DNA from: Pristionchus mayeri
Lineage: Eukaryota > Nematoda > Chromadorea > Rhabditida > Neodiplogasteridae
Assembly (NCBI GenBank): GCA_036245805.1
Contig: BTRK01000003.1
Coordinates: 42,859,215 to 42,923,214, forward strand
Length of the DNA: 64,000 nucleotides
Direction: 5' to 3'
The notes below the pieces were generated by a model. That model made no database searches. It saw only the letters and a program-made list of their open reading frames with translations, and was not told the DNA's origin. Of this stretch, positions 44,228 through 55,000 are shown piece by piece. Within the stretch, counting starts at the first letter, position 1. Each line of letters starts with the position of its first letter. The position numbers were made by a program, and so were the translations under genes.

Positions 44228-45734
44228 TTACTCTAAATTTCACTCATTTTGTGATGAGAGTACGGTAAGAATTTTAAAGTTCTTATATAGTGCTCAGAAA
44301 ATCATCATTGCTCAGAATGTGATATCTAGCTTTTTTCCAAATAGTTTTATTTGTATTATGTTGTAAGTTCACTATTTGCAGGTCATTGTTCCGTCAGTCC
44401 TCCCATATTGCCAACAATGGAAGTGTCGACGCGCGCGAGCGGTCGTCGCAAGGTTTGAAGTTTTGCATCCTTCTTCCCACCAGTTTCTGGTGATTGTCAA
44501 TGCAATAAAATAGACGCTCGCTTTTGAAATTATAAAATCGTGTGAGCAACTTAGAATTCTCTTGTTCCGTACGCCCAGTATATTTCCGTTCAGTCGATCA
44601 TAATGTCATATTATATTACCTCTAACCAATGGTCGAAAAGTAGGTCCAATATGGAATGACGTGCCCAGTTTTTGGACATCGGAACAGTGCAAAAGTAGAA
44701 AACGTACCCATGTTTTAGTATTTTTAAAAATTTTTTGTTAAAACGTGCCCATTTTGAACGATTTCATATCAAAATTTTAGAAACGTACCCAGCTTTTACA
44801 ATTTTTGTGACCTGCCCTTTCGACGACTGCCTCTAACGTAGTTGGCTAGTTAGAACAATAAAGAGTGTGTTGATATCTGATCAGAGACATTCATCAATGA
44901 TCGAACTCAGAGAGACGGCGTTGTCGCCATAGATGAATCTGCCACTCAGCCATCTGTGAAGAGTGCGAAGAGAAATGGAGATGGATCTACGCGTCATCCC
45001 AAGGTTTTTATAGATCAGCCTTCGAGGATTTGATTTTCTTACTACTGGTGATGATTAGAGTCCCTCTCCATCCGATAAACCTATTTATCTTATCTATTTA
45101 TGTTTAGTATAAGTATTTTCGTGGCGAATCTATTAGCAGATTTTGTATTGTCATAATTTAAAAATTCAGAAGGAGGTCATCGACTTCAGTGACGATGAAG
45201 GAAACGAGCAACAGTCGGTTGTGAGCGGCACCAAGAGAGAGCCAGAGGTTTGTTCCCCGTCGGGTCTTGTGGGTCGGGACTTGAAGATTATGGGAAATAT
45301 TTTCGCTGTGTCAATAACTTTGTGTATTGTAGTGAATATAATGGAGCACTGGAAATGTCGTAGTGGAAGTGTTCACAAACAGAAAATACGATGCTGGGGG
45401 AGGGGGATATGTCAGGGATTATGAATAACCGCTTGGCAGTAGTATTGGTTTTCCTTTCCAATTACCTCTAAGTATCACGAGACTGTAATCATATTCCATT
45501 ACAGCCAGTGCCAGTCCCTCCAACGGACGTCAGCTCCGACAGGCGTTGATCGACGTGAAGCGACACTCACTCGATGTTGAAGAGCAGCTGCTGTTTACAC
45601 AGCAGCAATTGGTCTTCAAGGACAATATGTATCAGGTTCATAATTGGAAAATGCATAAAATTCGGAGGGATTGAGCGGGAGGGGGCGAATATCGACCCCC
45701 CCCCTTCGAAGCTTGTCAAAAGCTTTTGCGCGCA

Positions 45735-45814
45735 TTGGAAATCGAACCACATCCCTTTGGATCTTCCATAGGATGAAATGACCAGCGCCTTAAACCATTA
45801 GGCCAATTGTGGCG
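45735..45814 (-). mobile_element. tRNA-like SINE in copy 11 intron
   Basis: On the minus strand, A-box-like TGGCCTAATGG and B-box-like GGTTCGATTTC lie at tRNA-like spacing. The ends do not form an acceptor stem. Confidence 0.55.
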
Positions 45815-46008
45815 GTGGCTTTTTTATCCTTAGCAGAAAAATAGTACTATGGTAGGAGTGTTTTATGTTTGAACAATTGGTTCTAAAATTCTGTGATGAA
45901 CGTTACTGAACAAATTTGAAAATCATTTTTTTTCTCAGGAAAGAAGTCTGAATTGTTCTAAATTGATTTTATCTAAAATAATGCACCCCCTATGTTTGAA
46001 CTGTAAAA

Positions 46009-46120
46009 TAGAGTTCCTAATTCGGGTCGCCGTCTCTTCATTCTACACAGTCTTTCGACCGGTCGAGCGGAGAGAGAGTATGTAGAATGGAGAGACCGTG
46101 GTTTCATTTCTCGAACTCTA
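46009..46120. mobile_element. MITE family B (CTAGAGTTCG type) in copy 11 intron
   Basis: TAGAGTTCCTAATTCGGGTC at the left and TCTCGAACTCTA at the right, with CGACCGGTCGAG at the centre of symmetry. Confidence 0.75.
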
Positions 46121-48029
46121 CTGTAAAATAATACACTCATCACTGACGTAACTAATATAAATTATTTGTATAAATATTAATATTTTCAGCGCGCATGTCA
46201 AGATGCTCGTGAGGCAGAGTTGCGCGCGGCACGAGCTGAAATGCTGCTTCGTGTGTATTGTTGATCATTTGGGCGTTATCTTGCAATAATCCACTCTCAT
46301 TTAGTTGATGAAAATGAAATTAGTTAATTTATTGCATGTGCAAGCATTGTAATATCTAATTTCCTTCGTCAGAGTCGCAAGGGGTTATCGCTGAGCCGAC
46401 GAAGAAGGAACTGGAGGAGAAGTGAGTTTAATTTTCTAAATTATTTTTATTATATATATTTTTAAATATGCAATTTGCAGAGTGAGCGATCTGACGGGTG
46501 AACTGGAGAAGGAGAAGCACAAGAGAAAGCAGGATAAAGAAAGGTAACGGGCTTTTTGAGTTTTGCAATGAAAAAGAAGGCGTTAAAGAATAGCCGAACT
46601 GACGAATCAACTGGAAGAGGAGAGAGAACGATCCGATGAGAGGTGAGCGTGACCAGTATTAGAATTGTTGGCCCAAATGATATAACGTGATAAGTTTTTT
46701 AATCATTGAAGAATCTTCGGATCAATACATCATCCATTTTCTTCAGAATCGACGAATTGACTGCCAAACTCGCCCAGTACGAGAATTCGGCGAATATGAA
46801 GGGGGAAAGAAAAGTCTCGCCCAGGATCTATAAAGCAGCCGGTGAGTTTGATATTTAAATTTAATATTGATAATATTAATCCTAAAATATTTGATCTGTA
46901 TTCAGATATGCCTATAATGTTTGCCTAATTTCAATTGGCAAGATGATTCCATTCACGTATTTCATCCCATTCATCACATTGTTAATGCCATTTCATTCCA
47001 GATGATAAGGACATTATTCGTCTCATCAACCCGAAGGCTAAGCATGGTAAGTTGGCTTTCTTTAGAGAACTAATGCATTTTACGCTCCTTGCCGTGAAAT
47101 CTTCTATATAAATAAATGTATTTCTTCACATTAGTACTTTAAATGCTGCATTTGTGATATTTATAGTTATATATTTTTACAATTAGTTATGTATGCATGA
47201 AGAGACTAGATTCAAATTCTGAGTCCACATTTCAGCGATCTCGATCGATGAGGCAGTCGAGATGGTGCGTGCTGATTTAGAGAAATGCGGAGAGAAGGCG
47301 AAGGAGAGACTCAAGGACAAGGTAAGTACTTATTTAAAGATACTCTTAAGTTGCTGTTTCGACAACAATAAGCAAAATTTAGAAATACGAAAGTAGAGGC
47401 TCCTAAAGCATTTATACCGTATCGGATATATTTCGAGGGAAGTTAATCCTGAAATTTTTATAAAAATGGCAAACTGCGAGTGTGACGTGTGCGAGGTGGA
47501 GCTGCGCGACAAATTAGCCGTCAGTACTCATTTCATCTCGGAGGAACACATCGAGAAGGTACGGTACTTGAGGTATAGAAACACATTGAAACGTATAGCA
47601 ACGCATTGAAAAAATGGCGAAAACTCTCATATATGTTACGCCGGTTTGGTGACAGAGGGGGACATGCTGTGAAAATCAAACAGATGAGTACTTTTGGTTA
47701 TCACCTGGAAGGTGACCATTCGATCTAGAGGTTTGTGTGCAATTCAACTAATAATTTAGGTGTGTCCTCACACCGCCAGTGTCTCCAGGGTCGCGGCCGC
47801 CACCTGGGTGTGCGCACTGAGATTGAGCGTAATGCCAGACAAGGCAAATATTAGTACCGTACTAAGATGATCTCCGTCGACTGCTGTCGTTCCCTTGTTG
47901 ATCGGATATTTGATCTATCGGTTTACTCTGTTCCGTTCTTTATTTAAAATCTTTCTTTATTTATTGTTTTTCTACGTATTTTTCGGAAGAACTACACACA
48001 TTATCTGTATTTGTTATATGTCTGTTGCT

Positions 48030-48111
48030 TTCCGGATGCATAAAGTTATTGATACTACCAATTTCATGAGATGTTCAAATTTATGACGTTCACGGAGTGA
48101 AATGTATCTGA
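48030..48111 (+). repeat. Array intergenic block after copy 11
   Basis: Degenerate: GCATAAAGTTATTGATACTA, then GACGTTCACGGAGTG and ATGTATCTGATT. Stop to next start is 451 bp. Confidence 0.6.
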
Positions 48112-48426
48112 TTTTCTCTGAAAATTTCTCAAATTTCGATTAGAGAACGGTACGAATTTCGAACTCACAGTAAGCACTTCCTAGCTCATTGGTAATCGTC
48201 TTTTCTTGAAAAAATGATGGCAAGTTATTGCTGTTCCCGGGGAATACTGTTCCCTTCATTTTATTTACGTGTGACTGGAATGTTTTCAGCTTTCTAACCA
48301 TGGTTCCCATCCTGTCAACAATGGAAGTTTCGAGTCTCTCGAATTGTCGTCGCAAGGTTAGAAGTTTGTTGCGCACTTGGACCTAATTTCTGATGATTAT
48401 CAATACTATCGAATATACTTTCGCAT

Positions 48427-48617
48427 GGCACTAGGTCGGATGAGAACCGTCGGATGAGAACCCACCGGATGAGAACCAAAAAAATTACCCTTCTCCAGCA
48501 TGTTCACAGTAGGTTCCCAGTGTCAAAAATGCTTCTGTAAAAGTCCTACAGAAGGGTCCACTTTTTGGTTCTCATCCGGTGGGTTATCATCCGACGGTTC
48601 TCATCCGGTGTAGTGCC
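48427..48617. mobile_element. MITE family C, long copy with triplicated CGGATGAGAACC
   Basis: GGCACTAGGTCGGATGAGAA leads a ~55-bp left arm with three GGATGAGAACC units, mirrored by TTTTGGTTCTCATCCGG and CGGTGTAGTGCC at the right. Confidence 0.85.
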
Positions 48618-49114
48618 CTTTCGCATTTGACATCAAACAAGTTCTCAAGTCACTTAGGAAACAACGATTTCTTCCGTTTAATCGATCATTTTGCATATGC
48701 TACCTCTACCATAATATTTGGTTAGTGAGAACAAAATTAAGGTGATATCTGATCAAAATCTGTTCTTCTCAGAGGGGCGGCGCGATCGGCATAGATGAAT
48801 CGGCCACTCAGACTCCGGTGAAGAGTGTGAAGAGAGAAGGAGATGGATCAACGCGCCATCAGGTTTGCGTCGTATTTGTTGATTTTTTATATTTTTCGTC
48901 CTAAGTTTAATCTAAAGCGTTTCTGATTTCTCGTATTCAGAAGGATGCCATCGACGTTATTGACGATGAGGGAAACGGACGACATTCGGTTGTGAGGATT
49001 GAGCCAGAGGTTTGATGCAATCTATTATATAATTCTCGAACTCTCTGAATACTGGCGTGAACATCCTTTGGTAGTATTGGTGCATATTCAGCTTCCCTTC
49101 CAAATTGAATTTTG

Positions 49115-49335
49115 AAGTGGAGGTTGTTGCGCACTTTGGAAAACACGAAGGCATTTAACGATTAAGCAAGGGTTCTTTGAATTTGATCCCTTACAAAGCG
49201 CTGAAAGTACCCGATTTTGGTAAAGTTTTGCAATAATCGGGTACTTTCAGCAATTTTTATGGGATCAAATTCCTTGAACCCGTGCTTAATCGTTCAAAGC
49301 CTTCGTGTTTTCCAAAATACGCAACAACTTCCCCT
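49115..49335. mobile_element. Palindromic MITE in copy 12 intron
   Basis: The ~105-bp arms are nearly exact: AGGTTGTTGCGCACTTTGG and GGAAAACACGAAGGC at the left, mirrored by GCCTTCGTGTTTTCC and ACGCAACAACTTCCC at the right. The centre is GTAAAGTTTTGC. Confidence 0.85.
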
Positions 49336-51786
49336 TATATCATTTGGTAGTATTGGTCCATTTTCTGCTTCCTTTCCAAATTACCTTTAAATATCACTGG
49401 AATGGAATCATATGCAGCCAGTGCCAGTCCCTCCAACGGAAGTGCAGCTCCGACAGGCATTGATCGACGTGAAGCGACACTCGCTCGATGTTGAGGAGCA
49501 ACTGCTGCATACACAACAGCAACTGGCCTTCAAAGACGACATGTATCAGGTAGGTGATGCGTTTAAAGTCTAATCAATTATCTAATTAATTTTTTTAAAA
49601 ATTTCAATTAATATTAATATGTTCAGCGTGCGTGTCAATCTGCGCGTGAAGCAGAGTTGCGTGCTGAACGAGCGGACAAACAACTCGGTGAGAACCATTA
49701 AATAAAATATTTGTTCAGTTAACGTTTCTACTCTTGTATAATAATCAAAAATGAGATATGCTGATTTATTTTAATTTAATATCTGATTTTCTTACAAACA
49801 ATCAGATTCGCAAGCGGTCCTTGATGAGCTGACGAAGACTGAGCAGGCGAAGGAGTGAGTGCAATATTTTAAATTAATGTAATTATTAAACATTAAATAT
49901 GAGTATTGTAGAATGAGCCATCTGACGGATGAACTGGAGAAGGAGATGAAGAAGAGAAAACGAGCCGAGGAGAGGTGAACAATGAAGATTTGCTATGGGG
50001 AAAGCGTCCGAATCTTTCTTTTGTTGCGATCAGTTCAGTCAGATATTGTCAACTAGTGATCAGTTAAGTGTCTGATTCAATTAGACATACGAAACTATGA
50101 AGGGCCGATGATCTGATGAATCAACTGGAGGAGGAGAGAGAATCAACTGGAGGATGACCGAATGAGAGGTGACACGTGGAATTTTTCCCCATTGCCAGAT
50201 AATGCAAGATATGGGAAACGAGGTCTCTCTATGCTTCTACCTCCACATCTCAGCAGCGAGGCATCGTGTTTCCAACGCTGCTGCAGTCCAAGAAGTACAT
50301 ATTTGTATTCTTTCTCTTGTAGAATCGAAGAGTTGACGCGCGAACTCGCCGAGTACAAGAAGTAGAAGGACGTGCAGAGGATCATGGATGAAAGAGCTGA
50401 AAGAAAAATCAATCCCAGAATCTACGATGTTGCCGGTGAGCCTTTATCTTTAGAATCTTTATTTAAATTAAATCTTCGTTCACTTAATCAAAATTGATAT
50501 TTAGTTTTAATAAATGCCTACTACCTAACGTATACGTGGCCGATATTTGTCAAATGTATCAGAATACAATTTTGTATTATCTGTATATATTCGTTAACTC
50601 AATCATTCATATTTTCCTTTGTGGTGAGAACGAGAAATGGACATTAGGGGGTAGGCAAGAAACGGAAACGCAAGATAATAAATGTTGTTCCCTCATGGTT
50701 TCGTTTAAGATGATACGAATATCATTCGCCTCCTCATTTCGAAGTCCAAGAAAGGTAAGTCCATTTTAAGACTGTAAAACATCTGGCGTCCAGAGGGAAT
50801 ATAATATAAAGCATTCAATCGTGAAAATATTTGAATCGATAACACAATTGCTTATTCTGTGTAAAAAAAAACACCTCTCGATACAACAACTTGCGCAAAA
50901 AATTTTTTAAAGACGTATCTGTATTTCAGCGATCTCGATCGATGAGGCAGTCGAGATGGTGAGAGCTGCATTCGAAAAGTGCGGAGAGAAGGCAAAGAAG
51001 AGATGCGATGAGAAGGTATGCACTAGAGTGTGTTATTCGGGTAATGATCTATTCACTCACAACGCTCTCTCGTCTCTTGAATAATCCGTAAAGCAACAAA
51101 TATACTAGTATTCAGAGTGTGTTTGCTCACCTAAATTGCAACCTAACTTGTATTACTATTCGGAAGGTGCGAAAAAAAGTAAAATAGTCATAGATAATTG
51201 AGAAGCGTTTAGTGGGTAAATCAAATTTCGGGACATAAAAAGTGAATACATATATTTATTTTTCAGTGGGTCTACATGGATTGTGACGTATGTGGCACCG
51301 AGCTGCGCGAAAAATTGGTCGTCACTACTCATTTCATCTCGGAGGAACACATCGAGAAGGTAAGATCCTTTTCCCATTGTGAGATAGGTTATTAGTAATA
51401 TACAGTATCTATTTTTTTACAACTTATCGAGTTCAATAGCTGTTATCGGATTACCATTGCTTTAGCGAAGTTCGATTTGCCAATTTTCTGCAAGTATATT
51501 ATATTATTAACAGGTGCGTCCTCTCAATGCTAGTGTCTCCAGACCCGCTGTAAGCTCTTGGGTGAAAACATTGGAGCAGATTGCGGAATCGCATAACAAT
51601 AGGAAGCCAAGAAAGTGATAAGATGGTCTATGCCCACTGCTTTCGTTCCGTTGTTGATCTGCTCTTTGATCTATCGTTTTATTATGTTCCGTTAATATGC
51701 TTTTTATTGCTTTTTTTTTACTCATCTTAGTTTTCGGAGGAACTACACACAAATTTTACGTTTGTTATTTGTCTGTTGTTATCCGG

Positions 51787-51869
51787 AAGCTAAGAATAAA
51801 GTTGTTAAGAATATCAATTGCATGATATATTCAAATTTACGACGTTCTCAGCGTGAAATGTATCTGATT
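51787..51869 (+). repeat. Array intergenic block after copy 12
   Basis: AAGAATAAAGTTGTTAAGAA, then GACGTTCTCAGCGTG and ATGTATCTGATT. Stop to next start is 457 bp. Confidence 0.65.
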
Positions 51870-52074
51870 TACTGGAATTTGCACATCTTCCAAGTCTAGT
51901 ATGGTAATAAAATTGGATCTGCCTCACAGTATTCATTTCTCGTATTTGAATTATCTAGTCTTATAAAATGATGGGGTGTTTGCGACTTCCACGCGGAATA
52001 CTGATCCATTTATTACTCTTTGCTTGTGAATATAATATTTGCAGCTTCTAACCATCGTTTCCACCCTATCAACA

Positions 52075-55000
52075 ATGGATGTTTCTTATCGCTCGAATGC
52101 TCGCCGCAAGGTTAGCCGAATTTCAAATTTAATGGTCCTGGGCACTCGTTGATTGTTTGTTCTATTGCTACGCAACATTTTTTCTGGATCTAAGTGAAAA
52201 AAATGCCAAAAGAAGCCTCCGCTCGATTCGGTCATAATTTCGATCCTATGGTTCAATAATTTCGCGAATCTCCTCCTTGCTATCCCTAACATTGTTATCT
52301 TAGGGTGTGTAAAGCAGAGTTGATGGGTGAGCATAAGCCAGCATCAATGATTCCTCTCAGAGACACGACGACGACGAAATCATCATCATCGATGATGAAT
52401 CGACCACCCAGCCTCCCGCGAAGAGTATGAATAAAGGAAGAGGAAGTTTTACGTATCGTCCCCAGGTTAGTACTAAAGATGACAAAATGGTGTCCCAACC
52501 CGAGATTTTCAACAGTGAAGTTCCAGCCCGCTTGCCGTTTGGTCATCCCTAGCGTGTTTAAAATTCTCTTTATGAATATTTTCCTAACAATGATCGCATT
52601 CTTTCGCCATTTCATCATCTTTCTAACTTTAATATATTTTCTGGTAAATCTACTGGAAATACCCAATTGCCCAGATTCAGACGCACATCATCGAGATGGG
52701 AGACGATGGGACCAAACGAGGTCCTACCATGAAGAGAGCGAAGAGAAAGGGAGATGGATCGACGCGTCCCCAGGTTGGTATCGATTTCTCGCTAAGCATA
52801 TTTAAAACGCGTTCTCTGTAAAAGCGGGACAGTGCTTTCCGGGAGGTGGCACAATGCTTCAAAATGGTCGTATCGAGCTACCATTTTAACTGGGTAATGC
52901 CTATGGGTAGGGTTCACTCCCACATAAATTTTTGGTCGCTAGCTCGACTTTTTGACCTACCGATCTCGAAAAATAAAACTCATTATACTCATGTTATATA
53001 CCATTCGAAAGAGCATTGAGATACGATTAAATCTCACTTGTCATCAAGTTTAATGCAAATACGCATGAGTTACAACCGGAAACGCAACAAAAAGTGGCAT
53101 TTTTGAAGGTTTTTGATGTTTCCGACTACAAAGATTCAATTTGTACCCATTGATTTTGTGCTCATTGGATTCGCCATCCATTTCTGCATTTTATAAAATT
53201 TTTAAATTTAAGTATATCGGTCCTCATAGTTGTCGTTTTTCATGATTTATGTCGCCTATTTGCCGACGCGGGTTCGAATCCGCTCCGACGCATGACCTTT
53301 TGTCAACTTTTCTTCGACCCAATATTGCTTGAAATTTGTTTTTGGCAAGAATTTCCTGGCCGAATACACTTTCCTCGTTAATGATTTTCAAATATAGTGT
53401 ATACAAATATTCGGTCTTATGGGGGATTCACTGTGAAAAGATCGAACTGTACATATATGAGGCCGTTTGCCCAAGTATTGGGGTGTCCAGTAATTTTTCA
53501 GAATTTGAACGTATCCTCCACAGTAACGTTTTTCCATCACAAATGTCAATACTATTGAATAGAGCAACCATGGCCCAAACACACATACCATGGAGCCTTC
53601 AACAGCTGCTCTCCCCTGTTTTTAACAAACGTTTAGGTAATGGATACTGGAGTCACCCAAAATCACGTTTTCGTCTATAATATTTTTGCTGCACAGGACC
53701 GCATGGGTTTGATACCTCCAACTTGCTACTTTTAAAATACAAGATCATACAATTCTTTAAGTGGGCTTCACTTGTGTCATTCACTTGGAGTTATTGATTG
53801 CTAGCACGCATTACTGATCATACTTAAAAACAAAAGTAGAGGTTCTTTCTTTGTGGGATCAAATCGAACCCTAATTTGAATATGCGCTAATTGGAGATAT
53901 TTTGTGGTACTCCATAGCTTGGAAAGAAATATAATATCGATTATTTGTTTGATCATGAAATTTCATCGAAAATGTGGAAATTATGATTCAGAATTTTTGA
54001 AATATTTTATTGTTGCAGATAGTTGACCGATTTCTTCCAAAGTTGTATATATATTTAGTAATTTATGCATTATAAAACTGTGAAGAAATTGGGATGATTT
54101 CGTTAAGAATAAACCTTTCGCAAACAAATAAAAATAGACGAAAACGTGATTTTGGGTGACTCCAATATCCATTACATAAACGTTAGTTAAAAACAGGGGA
54201 GGACAACTGATGAAAATTCCGTGGTATGTATGATTGGGCAATGGTTGCTCTATTCAATAGTGTTGACATTTGTGATGGAAAATCGTTACTGTGGAGGATA
54301 CGTTCCTCCGAAAAAAAATTCTGAAAAATTTCTGGACACCGCAATATATTACGTTAAAGTTGAAGTATATAGGCGTAATCAGCATGAAATTCTACCCCGG
54401 AAACCTTATTCGCGTAATTTTAGCACTTTTCGGAAGGGCGATATTAACAAAAAGCTGGTTTCGACGTGACGGCGTCTGATGCCAACGGTTTGTAAATAGG
54501 CTTTTCGAAATTGAAGTGACAATGTGAAAACGTTAATAATCGAGTAGGCACTCCACTATCCCCCCTCTTCCCTAGGGAGGAATAGGCTAGAGAGTTTGGT
54601 GGTGCGAGAGAACGCAGAGAGAACCAGAGGAAAGGTAAGAGAGGCGTGCCGATTTTCCTCGATTTCAACTCACTACTAGGAGCAAAATGAGGCCCACCGT
54701 TCAGAACCTTCAATTACCACAAAACACATTGTTTCGTGAAATCGAGTTTTTTTTGCTGTGCTGGTCCTTGCTCGATACTTGGGCAAACGGCCTCATATAT
54801 GTACAGTTCGATATTTTCACAGTGAATCCCCCATAAGACCGAATACGTGTATACACTATATTTGAAAGTAATTAACGAGGAAAGTGTATTAGGCCAGAAA
54901 ATTCTTGCCAAAAACAAATTTCAAGCAATATTGGGTCGAAGAAAAGTTGACAAAAGGTCATGCGTCGGAGCGGATTCGAACCCCGCATCGGCAAATAGGC

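Larger units (their letters stand above)
44417..47870 (+). pseudogene. Array copy 11, one-base deletion and weak finger acceptor
   Basis: Start ATG 44417 (MEVSTRASGRRK), TTTGCAG acceptor at 44380-44381. Exons: 44417-44452, 44911-45003, 45170-45247 (VIDFSDDEGNEQ), 45505-45634, 46190-46250, 46373-46421, 46481-46543, 46589-46642, 46747-46841, 47002-47046, 47236-47321 (SIDEAVEMVRADLEKCGE), finger 47481-47558 and 47760-47870. Exon 45505 lacks one base relative to copy 12 (ACGGACGTCAGC versus ACGGAAGTGCAGC), giving TGA at 45547-45549. The finger exon (CDVC...HFISEEH) has only a poor GCGAG acceptor. A tRNA-like SINE and MITEs sit in the introns. Confidence 0.75.
48321..51618 (+). pseudogene. Array copy 12, two nonsense codons in coiled-coil exons
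   Basis: Start ATG 48321 (MEVSSLSNCRRK), TTTTCAG acceptor at 48283-48289. Exons: 48321-48356, 48773-48862, 48941-49009 (AIDVIDDEGNG), 49418-49549, 49627-49687, 49806-49854, 49912-49974, 50103-50168, 50323-50435, 50710-50754, 50930-51015 (SIDEAVEMVRAAFEKCGE), finger 51267-51359 (CDVC...HFISEEH, all ligands) and 51514-51618. In exon 50103 a local duplication of AATCAACTGGAGGA accompanies a TGA (50155-50157). Exon 50323 has TAG (50363-50365). The first stop exon is length-symmetric and could be skipped, but the second stop cannot easily be avoided. Finger and tail are otherwise well kept. Confidence 0.75.
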
